DNA of 64,000 nucleotides, taken from Cohnella phaseoli (GTDB taxonomy: Bacteria > Bacillota > Bacilli > Paenibacillales > Paenibacillaceae). The notes under the pieces are model-generated. The model saw nothing but the letters and a program-made list of their open reading frames with translations, made no database searches and had not been told where the DNA came from. Positions 1 to 9,102 of this stretch are shown here, one piece after another. Where the stretch lies: assembly GCF_003386235.1 (NCBI RefSeq), contig NZ_QRDZ01000002.1, positions 395,707-459,706 on the forward strand, in the 5' to 3' direction. Numbering within the stretch: position 1 is the first letter of the stretch; each line of letters starts with the position of its first letter. The position numbers and the translations under genes are program-made.

Positions 1-1658
1 TAGGACGGCGTCGCGCGCAGCCGCTCGTTCAGCGCCTCGATCTCCGGCTCCGCCAGCCCTTTGCCGTCGTCCCGTACCGTAATCAGCAGCTCGTCTTCGA
101 ACCGCAGCGCCGAGATCCAGATCGTTCCTCCCTGCTCGGCCTCGTCGATGCCGTGGTACACGGCGTTTTCCACAAGCGGCTGAAGAATCAGCTTCGGAAT
201 CACGATCAGGTTGGCCTCCTCGGCAATGTCATACTCCACCCTTAGCCGTTCTCCGTAACGAAGCTGCTGAATCCGGACGTAGGATTGGACAAAGCGAATT
301 TCTTCAAATAGCGGCACAAGACGGTCGACCTTGTCGATCGTATATCGAAGCAGCTTGCCGAGCGCGGATACCATGTCGGACACCTCGGCGTTGTTGCCGC
401 GAATCGCCATCATGCTGATCGATTCCAGCGTATTGTAGATAAAGTGCGGATTGATCTGGCTCTGCAGCGCGGACAGCTCCGCTTCCTTCTCGCGGATGCC
501 GAGAATAAACACCTCATTAAACAGCCGGTCGATTTCCTCCGTCATTTTGTTGAAGCCCCGTCCCAGTTGACCGAACTCGTCACGGCCGTAGACCGCGATT
601 CTCCTGTCGAAATTTCCTTGCTCGACGCGGATCATGCTTTTCTTCAGCTCAATCAATGGACGGGTAAGCCGATAGGACACGATAACCGCAAGCAGCGTAA
701 CGACGGCGACGCAGAGCGCGGCGAACCACAACGTAAACGTGCCTAGCTCCCGCGATTCTTTCCGAATGACTTTGATCGGCGTCAGGCTAATGACGGACAG
801 CCCCGAATAATTGGAGTGGTGCTGAACGTACAAATAGGACTGGCCTCCCAGAACGATTTTCTGATTGCTTCCGTATGGCTGCGGTTCGGCATGCTGCAGC
901 AGATCGCCGTATACCGACTGCTCGCCGGCGGAATTGCGTTCGAAGAGCAATCTGCGCCTGCTGTCCGTCACGATAACGTTAGCGTCCTGTTCGAAATTCA
1001 AATTGGACAAAATGTTGCGAAAAGCATCCAGCTTAATATCGATCAAAATATAGCCAAGCGTACGCAGCGTGTCGGGGTCGCGAATCGTTCTGCCCACCGA
1101 AATGTAGGCGTCGCCCGTGTTGACGGTATAATAGGAAGGCGAATGCGGCGGAATCAGCACCCAAGCTCCGCCGGACTGTTCAACCTCCGCGAACCATTCG
1201 TCCTGCCGGCTGTCCCATACCGAATCGACTGCCATCGAATCGACGTTGGAGAAAAAAATGCCGCTGTTGCTGATCAGATGAATGCCGCGTATTTCCGCTC
1301 TATCATAGGCGTTGGCCGAGGTGTACAGCTTCATTTTCATATAGTCGTCCGACGAAGCCCACGCGCCTGTGCCCATTTCTCCGTCATACTTGCTCAATAT
1401 CGTCAGCACCACCTGATCGTACAGCGGCATCATCGACAACCTCTCGAAATCCTTCAATAGCCGATCGAGATTGGCGTTGATCTGCCGCACGATGTCGACG
1501 GTGAACTGCTCCGTCTTCTCGTCGACGGTCGCCGAGAAGTGCCTGTAGGTGACAATTCCCTGCAAACTGAGCGGAAACAAAATAAGCAGCGTGAACAGGA
1601 GCAACAGCTTCGTGCGCAAGTTCAAATCTTTAGACAATCCCAATAGCCGCCGAACCAT
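1..1658 (-). CDS. YesM-type sensor histidine kinase, C-terminus cut by window edge
   Basis: Read from ATG at 1658 with an AGGAGAGA ribosome site just upstream; the frame stays open to base 1, so the end of the ATPase domain is missing. The product is a membrane sensor kinase: a first membrane segment near residues 15-35, an extracellular sensing region of about 250 residues, a second membrane segment, a HAMP-like linker, then the His_kinase core with the phosphoacceptor motif QSQINPHFIYNTLES and the N-box LVENAVYHGI. In this family the kinase senses an extracellular sugar signal and phosphorylates a YesN-type AraC response regulator, which here would lie beyond the window. It follows the GH18 gene but a terminator lies between them, so it is probably a separate unit. 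Family assignment is firm; the ligand is unknown. Confidence 0.9.
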   Translation of the reverse strand, partial: MVRRLLGLSKDLNLRTKLLLLFTLLILFPLSLQGIVTYRHFSATVDEKTEQFTVDIVRQINANLDRLLKDFERLSMMPLYDQVVLTILSKYDGEMGTGAWASSDDYMKMKLYTSANAYDRAEIRGIHLISNSGIFFSNVDSMAVDSVWDSRQDEWFAEVEQSGGAWVLIPPHSPSYYTVNTGDAYISVGRTIRDPDTLRTLGYILIDIKLDAFRNILSNLNFEQDANVIVTDSRRRLLFERNSAGEQSVYGDLLQHAEPQPYGSNQKIVLGGQSYLYVQHHSNYSGLSVISLTPIKVIRKESRELGTFTLWFAALCVAVVTLLAVIVSYRLTRPLIELKKSMIRVEQGNFDRRIAVYGRDEFGQLGRGFNKMTEEIDRLFNEVFILGIREKEAELSALQSQINPHFIYNTLESISMMAIRGNNAEVSDMVSALGKLLRYTIDKVDRLVPLFEEIRFVQSYVRIQQLRYGERLRVEYDIAEEANLIVIPKLILQPLVENAVYHGIDEAEQGGTIWISALRFEDELLITVRDDGKGLAEPEIEALNERLRATPS

Positions 1659-1843
1659 ATTCTCTCTCCTTTTTCTATATAGGTTGAACCAACGAGAAGT
1701 CATTGCATTGCGAAAGGGATGACTTCTCCATCTTTTTGTATGCGCTTTCATTAAGGTTTCGCCAGAGAACTTTATTATAACGAGGTACGGTAGAAAAGCT
1801 ATCCCTTGCGCGCAGGAAAAGGTACGTAATATTGGGAAAAGCA

Positions 1844-1890
1844 CGAAAAAAAGAAAACGTGAAGGACCGACGGCTTATCGTCGGCTTCAC
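1844..1890 (-). terminator. Rho-independent terminator after the GH38-GH18 unit
   Basis: On the minus strand, GTGAAG-CCGACG pairs with CGTCGG-CTTCAC (one 2-nt bulge) at 1859-1890 and is followed by a T-rich tract. It lies about 70 bases after the GH18 stop codon. The rest of the 1659-1959 gap shows no convincing gene; a 71-codon open frame there has no ribosome site. Confidence 0.8.
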
Positions 1891-1959
1891 GCCTTCCTGT
1901 TCGAGATTATCTTACTAACCAGTGATAATCTTGTCTGCAGTTTTATAATTTAGGGAAAC

Positions 1960-3000
1960 TCATTCCAGACCGTCGTGCAGCGCATCCAGAAGCCGGTGCG
2001 TCTTGTCGCAGCTGTATTCCCAGAACATGACGCCGGCCAGCCCTTCGCTGCGGATATATTCACACTTATGACGGAGCGATTGCTCGTCGTCGTAGGTGAT
2101 GAAGCTATCCCCGTCGAACAGGTACGGAGCCTTCGCTTCTTCGTCCCAATAGCGGACAAAACCGTTTCGACCGATGTAGTCGGCATGCAGCCGGGTATAA
2201 TCCGGGCCGTAGCCTCCCGATGAGGCGGTCATCTGATGCAGCCCTGCATGGCGATTGGGTACGTTCCGCCACATGCGGGAATAGAAGGCCGCTCCGATGA
2301 CGATTTTTTCCGGCGGCACGCCGGCATCGCGGAACATCCGAACGGAGGCGTCCACACTGATTCGGAACAAATCGCCAGTCGGCGTATACAGGTTCGTATG
2401 GTGGCCGGTCAACGTCTGAAAACCTCCGCGCATGTCGTACGTCATCAACTGTACGAAATCCAAATACGGATGTACCCGGTCCATCTCGGTTCCGTCGATA
2501 TAATATCGATCCGCGCCCGCTGCGATCGTCAATAAATAATGCCGTCCTTGCTCGGCCCCCTCAAGGTCAAGCGCCTCTCTCATTTCGCGCAGCAGCAGCG
2601 TAAAGTTCGTCTTGTCCGCAGGAGATGCGGCAATATCCGCTTCGGCGTAGCACGGGTACTCCCAATCGAGGTCGATGCCGTCCAGCGGCAAGTTGCGCAG
2701 CATGCGCACGGCCGATTGCGCCATGCTGGCACGTCCTTCTGCCGTGGCGGCCGCTTCGGAGAACCCGCCCGCGCCCCAGCCGCCGACGGACAGCAGAATC
2801 AGTAGCTCGGGATTCATTGCCTTCAGCTCCGGCAGCCTATCTAAATGCCGCAGATGATCGACGCGAATTTCATCGCCTCGCACATGACCGAACGCAATAT
2901 TCAGGTGGGTTAGCTTTCTCGCGTCTTCGTCGGTGATCGTCGGCAGCGCCTCGTCTCCGGCATAACCGGCCAAAATCCACTGTCGCTTCATCGCGTTCAC
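1960..3000 (-). CDS. Glycoside hydrolase family 18 enzyme (cytoplasmic)
   Basis: A 346-residue single-domain GH18 TIM barrel. The family signature DxxDxDxE is present as DGIDLDWE with the catalytic Glu near residue 114; SVGGWG at about 71-76, the QLMTYDM strand and a late FWEYSCD segment also fit the family. GH18 enzymes cleave beta-1,4 GlcNAc linkages by substrate-assisted catalysis (chitinases and endo-beta-N-acetylglucosaminidases). There is no signal peptide, so it should act inside the cell on imported oligosaccharides. It lies 10 bases after the GH38 gene, suggesting co-translation and a substrate with both mannose and GlcNAc. The start is GTG at 3000 (AAGGA 7 bases upstream); an in-frame ATG at 2991 is the alternative. 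Exact specificity cannot be read from sequence. Confidence 0.88.
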   Translation of the reverse strand: MNAMKRQWILAGYAGDEALPTITDEDARKLTHLNIAFGHVRGDEIRVDHLRHLDRLPELKAMNPELLILLSVGGWGAGGFSEAAATAEGRASMAQSAVRMLRNLPLDGIDLDWEYPCYAEADIAASPADKTNFTLLLREMREALDLEGAEQGRHYLLTIAAGADRYYIDGTEMDRVHPYLDFVQLMTYDMRGGFQTLTGHHTNLYTPTGDLFRISVDASVRMFRDAGVPPEKIVIGAAFYSRMWRNVPNRHAGLHQMTASSGGYGPDYTRLHADYIGRNGFVRYWDEEAKAPYLFDGDSFITYDDEQSLRHKCEYIRSEGLAGVMFWEYSCDKTHRLLDALHDGLE

Positions 3001-3010
3001 GTTCCTTTCC

Positions 3011-5782
3011 TTAATCGGGTAGTTGCGGCGTAATCGCCAGCGTCACGATCCGGTGCGGACCAACGGGAATACCGCCGCCCGAATCCGATTCCAGCTTCTC
3101 TCCGCACCGCTCCAGCACGTCGCTCATCGCCATTCGCTCATGCGCGAAGGCCGGGATCGCGGCAAGCTCGGTGGCTTCGCCGCTCCAATTAAACCATCTG
3201 ACGATCACGTCCCCGGTATCCTCGGCGACCTTAAACGCCGACAGAGCCAGATCGCGGCCGCTCCAATTCAGCCAGCTATGGCACGGCGGAACCTCTCCGC
3301 CATGGACGCCCGTTGTGCCGACATATAGCGGTGTCTGAAACTGATAGGCTTCGGCGTAAGCGTCCGTTCGCTGACCTCCGCCTCCATGCGGAATAATCAT
3401 CAGCTCTGCGCCATGCATACCGGGACACTGGGCTTCTGGCGTCGGGAACAAGCCCCAGTCGCCCAGCTCGCCGACCGATCGCAGCAGCGTAACGGCAATC
3501 GTGTTGCGGCCGTCGCGCAGCACCTCGTATTCGTTCAACCCTTTGTTGGCGATCGTCAGACCGGCCGTCTCGTCGTGCAGGCTGACAAAAGCCTGTTGAT
3601 GATGACAATAGCTCGGATTGCGCCATTCCGCAGCCGGCTCGTTGTCCCGCCGCGCCGCCTCGAAAATCGAATCGGCGTAATGAACGTCAGTGCGCAGATC
3701 GGTCGGGAACAGCATGCGGATGCGATGGTCCCTCGCCGTATTGTTAAGTTCGACGTTTACTTGAAGTCCGCGGCCGCCGCGCTGCAAGCGAACGACGGTG
3801 CGGATGCGCAGCGCGACAGTTTGCTCTGTGCGCACAGAGCGGCGACCGGTGAACCAGATCAACTCATCGCGTTCCCGCGCAAGCGAAGCCTCTGCCTCCT
3901 CCGGGATCTGCCACTCCTGCACGATTTCCAGCGCCGCCTCATAAGGCGTATCGGTCAGCACCTTCACCTGGGCCTGCAAAAGCTCAGTCGTCTGCGCCGT
4001 CTCGCCGTTCGGCTGTCGGTACATGTATTCGTTGCCGACATCCCCGGCATTCTCGTAGATGCACAATCCCCGGAACGTTCGACCGCCGGCTTTGTCGGTC
4101 AGCGTCACCGACCCGTTGTCTTCGACGGTAGCTTTGATCCGGTCGTTCTCCAGCGTTCGTCCATCGTCCGCGAGCAAGGAGCCTTCGCTTGCAAACCGTG
4201 GCTCTGGCAGTTCCCCCAACTCCTGACCGAAAGGGATATAGGCAAAAGCCCGATGACCGCAAGTCGGAACGTCGTCCGCTTCGAACTCGACGCGCAGCGT
4301 ACGGGCGAAGTACGGTTGGCGGAAGCGGTCGTCCGGAAGATCGTAACCGAAGCGCAGGCCCAAGTCGGTCACAATGCACGCCAACTGACGGCCTTCCGCG
4401 TCCACGATCGTCCCCCCGTTCACTGGCAGCGTTTTCAATCGTGCCTTCATTTCGCCGAACTCCACACCCTCGCGGAAATAGATGCGGCTGACGTCCAACT
4501 CCGTTGACACGATGCCGCCGCGCTTCCAGCCTGTCGTATTGAATACGATAAAAGGCAACGCCTGCTCGCCATAACCTCCGAATGCGGACGTATCCACGCG
4601 CTTGACGATGTGCGCAACGCTGTCGGCGATAATGCACTCGGCAGTTTGGCTGCTCTTCTCGAAGCGAGTAACCATCTCGCGGTGTACCTCGTCGACGCTG
4701 CAGCCGCAGATGCTGTCGTGCGGATGGTTCTGCATCAGCGTTTTCCAAGCATGCAGCAACTGATGATGCGGATAGTCCAGGCCAAGCAGGTGCGCGTAAG
4801 CGGCTAACGGTTCAGCGCCCTTCTCCAGCATCGTCTGCCCTCTCTCATTCCTCTGCTTTAAGTAGATGCGGGCGGAAGCCGTATTGACGAGCGTTCCCCA
4901 GCCGTCCGTGCGCTGGCTGCGCAGCTCGCCGCGAATAACGCTGAGGTCGTCCGGCATCGATTGCTTAAGCGCTTTCACATAAGCGTTAAAATCGGAATGG
5001 ATGAACTCAATGTCCGGATATAGCTCGGCGGCTGTCCGCAAAGCCTGCGGCAAATCGGTCTGAACCGGCTGATGGTCGCAGCCGTTCATAAACAGCAGGT
5101 GCGGCGTCGAAGCGTACTTCTCCGCGGCGGCCAGTCGCTCGTCCCAGAAGCTCAGGGCCTGCTCCGAATCCGTCGGAACCTCGTTGCCGTTGCTGTACCA
5201 GTTCGCAAACAGAATGCCGAGCACCTGCGAGCCGTCCGGCGCTTCCCAGAGCAGTTCGGAGTAAGGGGATTCGTAGGCGGCCTGTTCCGTGACCTCGTTG
5301 TTGAATCCGGTTGGCTTGACGCCGCGTCCGAACGCCGCGACATCGATATCCGCCTGCTGCAAGATTTGCGGAGCTTGGCCGATATGGCCGAACGAATCGG
5401 GAAAGTAGCCGAGCTTGGAGACGGCCCCGAACTCTCTGGCGTCGCGCAAACCGGCCAGCAAATTGCGGATGTTGGCTTCGCCGCTCGTCAGAAATTCGTC
5501 CTGCAGCACATACCAGGGTCCGATATGAAGACGGCCTTCCCTAATCAGCCGCTGCAGACTCTCTCTCCGTTCCGGTCTTACGGTCAAATAATCTTCAAGA
5601 AGAATCGTCTGTCCGTCCAGATGAAAGCTTCTGTATGCAGGGTCGCGTTCCATCGTCTCCACCAAGCGATCCATCAGCTTGATCAGATGGTAGCGATGCT
5701 TCTCGAACGGCAAGTACCATTCCCGATCCCAATGCGAGTGGGATATGACATGGGCCGTTTTGCCGCCTCTCGTTCCGGTCAT
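3011..5782 (-). CDS. GH38 alpha-mannosidase (cytoplasmic)
   Basis: A 923-residue protein of normal length for bacterial GH38 enzymes. The N-terminal zinc motif HSHWDREW lies at about residues 15-22, FPDSFGHIGQAPQIL carries further conserved residues, and HPHDSICGCSVDEVH is the later zinc-site segment. The central helical domain and C-terminal beta domains follow. GH38 enzymes remove alpha-mannosyl residues with retention. No signal peptide is visible, so it works in the cytoplasm, with the GH18 enzyme encoded 10 bases downstream. A good promoter and a regulator palindrome lie upstream. ATG at 5782 is preceded by GGGGAGGACACGAG. The family is certain; the natural linkage is not. Confidence 0.93.
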   Translation of the reverse strand: MTGTRGGKTAHVISHSHWDREWYLPFEKHRYHLIKLMDRLVETMERDPAYRSFHLDGQTILLEDYLTVRPERRESLQRLIREGRLHIGPWYVLQDEFLTSGEANIRNLLAGLRDAREFGAVSKLGYFPDSFGHIGQAPQILQQADIDVAAFGRGVKPTGFNNEVTEQAAYESPYSELLWEAPDGSQVLGILFANWYSNGNEVPTDSEQALSFWDERLAAAEKYASTPHLLFMNGCDHQPVQTDLPQALRTAAELYPDIEFIHSDFNAYVKALKQSMPDDLSVIRGELRSQRTDGWGTLVNTASARIYLKQRNERGQTMLEKGAEPLAAYAHLLGLDYPHHQLLHAWKTLMQNHPHDSICGCSVDEVHREMVTRFEKSSQTAECIIADSVAHIVKRVDTSAFGGYGEQALPFIVFNTTGWKRGGIVSTELDVSRIYFREGVEFGEMKARLKTLPVNGGTIVDAEGRQLACIVTDLGLRFGYDLPDDRFRQPYFARTLRVEFEADDVPTCGHRAFAYIPFGQELGELPEPRFASEGSLLADDGRTLENDRIKATVEDNGSVTLTDKAGGRTFRGLCIYENAGDVGNEYMYRQPNGETAQTTELLQAQVKVLTDTPYEAALEIVQEWQIPEEAEASLARERDELIWFTGRRSVRTEQTVALRIRTVVRLQRGGRGLQVNVELNNTARDHRIRMLFPTDLRTDVHYADSIFEAARRDNEPAAEWRNPSYCHHQQAFVSLHDETAGLTIANKGLNEYEVLRDGRNTIAVTLLRSVGELGDWGLFPTPEAQCPGMHGAELMIIPHGGGGQRTDAYAEAYQFQTPLYVGTTGVHGGEVPPCHSWLNWSGRDLALSAFKVAEDTGDVIVRWFNWSGEATELAAIPAFAHERMAMSDVLERCGEKLESDSGGGIPVGPHRIVTLAITPQLPD

Positions 5783-5813
5783 CTCGTGTCCTCCCCACTA
5801 TTTTCTCTCTACT

Positions 5814-5842
5814 ATTATATACCTTAATCGAAGTTCGGTAAA
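5814..5842 (-). promoter_or_regulatory. Promoter of the GH38-GH18 unit
   Basis: On the minus strand, -35 TTTACC (5842-5837) and a perfect -10 TATAAT (5819-5814) are 17 bases apart, about 30 bases before the GH38 start. The regulator palindrome at 5879-5892 lies upstream of the -35 box. A second weaker promoter (TTGATT/TATAAC, short spacing) lies between the two. Confidence 0.65.
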
Positions 5843-5878
5843 TATTAGTTATATCTTTTCAGGGGGATAATCAAAATA

Positions 5879-5892
5879 TTTGGTATACCAAA
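5879..5892. promoter_or_regulatory. Operator, perfect palindrome TTTGGTATACCAAA
   Basis: A perfect 14-base palindrome between the regulator gene and the GH38 gene. Similar sites with a one-base-longer spacer occur at 7187-7203, over the regulator's own -35 box, and at 20231-20247, before the importer operon. Shared arms TTGG...CCAA and this distribution make it the likely binding site of the regulator at 5962-7137. Its position about 37 bases upstream of the GH38 -35 box is unusual for simple repression. Confidence 0.65.
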
Positions 5893-5897
5893 AGAAA

Positions 5898-5938
5898 GAA
5901 AACCATTCTACGATATGCGCAATCGTAAAATGGTTTTC
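5898..5938 (-). terminator. Terminator of the GntR/LacI-type regulator gene
   Basis: A near-perfect 41-base palindrome: GAAAACCATT and TACGAT pair with ATCGTA and AATGGTTTTC with one mismatch. On the minus strand it is followed by TTTCTTTCTTTTGG. It lies just after the regulator stop and directly abuts the operator. Confidence 0.75.
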
Positions 5939-5961
5939 AACAGCATGCCCCGGCTCCCCGC

Positions 5962-7137
5962 TCAACGCGCCTCCTGCTCCTCTTCGTCGGAGTCGGCGTC
6001 GGCCTCCGGCCCCGGGCCTGTCGATTGCCGCGCGATCCAAACAATCGGCACCTCGACGCGGTTCGTCTGCCGTTCGCCGCTCTCAAGCTGATCGACAATC
6101 ATCTCCGCCGCCCTCCTGCCGATTTCCCGGTACTCCTGCTCCACCGTCGTGATTGGCGGCACATCGGAATGCAGCGCGAAGTCGAGATTGTTGTCGAAGC
6201 CGACGACCGACAGTTCCTCGGGCACGCGCACGCCCATGTCCGCCGCCGCCTTGACGATCTCGAAGGCGACCAGATCGTGCTCCGCCTGAATGGCGGTGAC
6301 CTGCTGCTCCAGCATTTGCGCAAGCAGCGACTTGTAAAATTGCCTGCGGCTCGGCGGATCGCTCTCGGCCTGGTCGGTCATCCCGCTGTACACGAGATCG
6401 ATATCGACGGGAAGCCCATTGTCGCTGAGCGCCTTGCAGTAGCCGAAGAAGCGGTCGCGAACCGTGCTGCGGTACTGAATGTCGATCGTCGACAGGAAGG
6501 CGATGCGCGTGTGTCCAAGCTCGATCAGCTGCGCCGCGCTCGTATAGCCGCCGCCGAAGTTGTCGGAGACGACGCTGCCCATCGACAGCAGGCTGTAATA
6601 CTGGTCAATGGTTACGATCGGATAACCGGTAGCGTGCAGCGCATGAACGATGTCCAAATTGCGCTGGGTGCTGACCGGATACAGAATAATGCCGGACGTC
6701 CCCCGCTTCGGCAGGGAGCGCAGCAGCTCCCGTTCCTGCGCGCTGCTCCAGTCGCTGTTATGAATGCTCAAATAATAGCCGCGCGACTCCAAATAAGCGG
6801 AGATACCGGGAATGTAGCCAAACATGTTGTTGGAAGCGACATAGGGAATAATCATCGACACGATGCGATTCGCAGCGGCTCCGCCCTGCTCCTCCTGCGG
6901 TCTGCGGACGCCTTCCTTCTTCTTCACGAAGCTGCCGCTGCCGCGCCTGCGGTAGATCAGGCCCTCCCGCTCCAGTTCGATCAAGGCGCGCTTGGACGTA
7001 ATCCGGCTGACGCCGAATTGCTCGGCCAGCTCCACCTCGGTCGGAAGCTGCTGGTCGGGCACGTATTCGCCGCGTTCGATGCGACCTCGCAAAATTTCAA
7101 TGATTTGACTATATAACGGCTTATCTCCGCTTAACAA
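5962..7137 (-). CDS. GntR-family regulator with LacI-type sugar-binding domain (AraR-like)
   Basis: A 391-residue regulator. Residues about 1-72 form a GntR winged helix (LYSQIIEILRGRIERGEY, LPTEVELAEQFGVSR, YRRRGSGSFV). Residues about 90-370 form a periplasmic-binding-protein fold as in LacI and AraR, with IVTIDQYY and VVGFDNN as typical strands. Such proteins bind a palindromic operator and release it when sugar binds. It is placed between the importer operon and the GH38-GH18 unit; candidate operators flank both and also cover its own promoter, so autoregulation is likely. The start is TTG at 7137 with GGGGTGTG upstream; no in-frame ATG precedes the DNA-binding domain. A glutamate-rich tail ends the protein. 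The effector is inferred to be a mannoside. Confidence 0.9.
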   Translation of the reverse strand: MLSGDKPLYSQIIEILRGRIERGEYVPDQQLPTEVELAEQFGVSRITSKRALIELEREGLIYRRRGSGSFVKKKEGVRRPQEEQGGAAANRIVSMIIPYVASNNMFGYIPGISAYLESRGYYLSIHNSDWSSAQERELLRSLPKRGTSGIILYPVSTQRNLDIVHALHATGYPIVTIDQYYSLLSMGSVVSDNFGGGYTSAAQLIELGHTRIAFLSTIDIQYRSTVRDRFFGYCKALSDNGLPVDIDLVYSGMTDQAESDPPSRRQFYKSLLAQMLEQQVTAIQAEHDLVAFEIVKAAADMGVRVPEELSVVGFDNNLDFALHSDVPPITTVEQEYREIGRRAAEMIVDQLESGERQTNRVEVPIVWIARQSTGPGPEADADSDEEEQEAR

Positions 7138-7172
7138 ATGGACTCACACCCCAGATTCTCGAATCTGTTACA

Positions 7173-7203
7173 ATTATAGCCTTGTTTATTGGTATATCCA
7201 ATA
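7173..7203 (-). promoter_or_regulatory. Regulator promoter with overlapping operator
   Basis: On the minus strand, -10 TATAAT (7178-7173) lies 17 bases from a -35-like TTGGAT (7201-7196). The -35 box is inside the imperfect palindrome TATTGGTATATCCAATA (7187-7203), which has the TTGG/CCAA arms of the operator at 5879. This arrangement predicts autorepression. Confidence 0.6.
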
Positions 7204-7223
7204 GTTTGTTCCGCACCGCGTCT

Positions 7224-8174
7224 TTACCCGACGATCCCCGTACGCTCCACGCTTTCGACAAAATACCGCTGAACAAACAGATACATCAGAATAAGAGGCG
7301 CAATCGCCAGCAGCACGCCGGTATTGAGCAGCATCGACGTATAGACCGGATCGGGCTCTCGCAGCCCTACTCCCATATCCATCAGACTGGTGGACAGCAC
7401 CTTGACCTGCTTCAGGAACAGGCTGACATAGTAGCTGTCGTTCCATTGCCAGACGAACGAGAACAGCAGCACGGTGACGATCGCGGGCACCGCATTCGGC
7501 ACCATAATGCGCAGGAACGTTCGGAATACGCCGGCCCCGTCCACGAGGGCGGCTTCTCCGATCTCCTTTGGAATGCCGCGGAAAAACTGCCGGAAAATAT
7601 AAATGTACAGCCCGTTCTTCAGTCCCATCGCCGTGCTCGACGATAGAATAAACGGCCAGAACGTATCGATCAGGTTCAGACTGTCCTTACTTGAGAACAA
7701 GCCGACGAGACCGAACAAGTCGAAGTAGCGGTACGTCAAGTACAGCGGAATCATAATCGTCTGCGGCGGCACGATAATCGTAAAAATGACGAGGCCGAAC
7801 AGCAGCCCGCTGCCTCTGAATTGCAGTCTGGCGAAGGCGTAGGCCGCCAGCGCGCACGAGACGAGCTGAATCAGCGTTGTGCTGGCCGAGATAAGCGCCG
7901 TATTGCCGAGCGCCTCGAAGTAGTTCGTCGTCTCGATGGCGATTCGCAGATTGTCGAACGTAAAATTGCGCGGAATCCAGAGCACCGTCGGATCGTAGAT
8001 GTCGGCCTTGCTCCGGAAGGCGATCGACAGTCGCTGGAACAGCGGGAACAAAATAATGAAGCAGAAGCCGACGACAAGCACAGTGCGAATTAGCACCCAT
8101 GCCCAGCGCTTGCCCTTCTCCACGGGCTGGTACCGGCTGACGAACAATTCCGTATATGCGGTCTTCGAGCTCAT
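7224..8174 (-). CDS. ABC sugar permease, MalG/AraQ type (second pair)
   Basis: A 316-residue inner-membrane permease with about six membrane segments. The EAA loop that docks to the ATPase is seen as EIGEAALVDGAGVFRTF. MalG-type subunits pair with a MalF-type partner, encoded directly upstream (8191-9102) with a 16-base gap. It is the last gene of the importer operon; the regulator promoter follows. ATG at 8174 has GGCGGAG upstream. The transport role is firm. The substrate is inferred from the neighbouring mannosidase. Confidence 0.9.
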   Translation of the reverse strand: MSSKTAYTELFVSRYQPVEKGKRWAWVLIRTVLVVGFCFIILFPLFQRLSIAFRSKADIYDPTVLWIPRNFTFDNLRIAIETTNYFEALGNTALISASTTLIQLVSCALAAYAFARLQFRGSGLLFGLVIFTIIVPPQTIMIPLYLTYRYFDLFGLVGLFSSKDSLNLIDTFWPFILSSSTAMGLKNGLYIYIFRQFFRGIPKEIGEAALVDGAGVFRTFLRIMVPNAVPAIVTVLLFSFVWQWNDSYYVSLFLKQVKVLSTSLMDMGVGLREPDPVYTSMLLNTGVLLAIAPLILMYLFVQRYFVESVERTGIVG

Positions 8175-8190
8175 CGCTCCGCCACCCCCA

Positions 8191-9102
8191 TTAATCGTAG
8201 TAAAACACCTTGCGCGAGATCAGGCCGACGGATATGGCGAGAATAAGCGCGACGGACAGGAAGTATACCCAGGACATCGCGGCGCTGAGACCGAAGTCGA
8301 ACACCTTAAACGCCGTCTCCGATACGAGCTTGTTGATCGGGCTGTCGCTGAACGAATCGATGATCGAATATACCGTATTCGTTAGAATCAGCGGCGACAT
8401 CATTGGGAACGTCACCTTCCAGAAGCTCTCGTACCCGGTCGCCCCTTCGATTTTCGCCGCTTCGTAGAGCGAAGGCGGAATCGACTGCAGTCCGGCCAGG
8501 AAAATCAAAATCTGCACGCCCGACGAGCTGATAATCTCGTAAATCCGGTCTACCGCCCCGGTCAGATAGTCGACGAATATCGGCGAGATGCCGGATTCGA
8601 GCATCATTTTCTTCAGCTCGAAGCTTTGCAGCAGGTTCGATTCCGCATCCCCTCCGCCGGCCGAGAGCGATCCGCTTCCGACGAAGCTGCCAATATCGAG
8701 ATTGGCGATCACGCTGGAGGCGAGAATGACCGGGAGAAAAAATACCGCCCTGGCGAACGGCCGCCCTTTGAACCTCTGGTTGAGCAGCACCGCCGCGAAC
8801 AGACCGAAGACGAGAATGAGCGGCACGTTGACGGCCATGCCCGCGATAGACTCGGCCAGACTTCGCGGGTAATCCGGATTCGACGTAAACAGGCTCGTAA
8901 AGTTGGAAATTCCTTCGTATTCGACGGAGAACCCGCCTTCGACGAGTTGAATCGAGCTTAGACTGTAGCGCAGCGATTGGATCAAGGGCAAAATAAACAG
9001 CATAATCATGCCGAAAATAAGCGGCGAAGCGAACAGGACGCCGAACCAGGCGTTTTTTTGCTTCAGGGTCAGCTTCTTTTTGCGTTTGAGCGTAAGTTTC
9101 AT
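8191..9102 (-). CDS. ABC sugar permease, MalF type (second pair)
   Basis: A 303-residue permease with a very basic start (KLTLKRKKKLTLKQK), about six membrane segments and an EAA loop around LYEAAKIEGATGYESFW. The start codon overlaps the stop of the DUF5696-like gene by four bases (ATGA), which means translational coupling. This pair is separated from the first pair (13832-15554) by the NHL-YIP1 and DUF5696-like genes, so the operon encodes two permease pairs. No ATPase gene is present. Confidence 0.9.
   Translation of the reverse strand: MKLTLKRKKKLTLKQKNAWFGVLFASPLIFGMIMLFILPLIQSLRYSLSSIQLVEGGFSVEYEGISNFTSLFTSNPDYPRSLAESIAGMAVNVPLILVFGLFAAVLLNQRFKGRPFARAVFFLPVILASSVIANLDIGSFVGSGSLSAGGGDAESNLLQSFELKKMMLESGISPIFVDYLTGAVDRIYEIISSSGVQILIFLAGLQSIPPSLYEAAKIEGATGYESFWKVTFPMMSPLILTNTVYSIIDSFSDSPINKLVSETAFKVFDFGLSAAMSWVYFLSVALILAISVGLISRKVFYYD

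Noticed and set aside
1675..1890. A 71-codon minus frame between kinase and GH18
   Set aside because: It runs through the terminator hairpin and has no ribosome site.
3386..4507. A 373-codon plus frame opposite the GH38 gene
   Set aside because: The mannosidase is complete on minus; the plus translation shows no motif.
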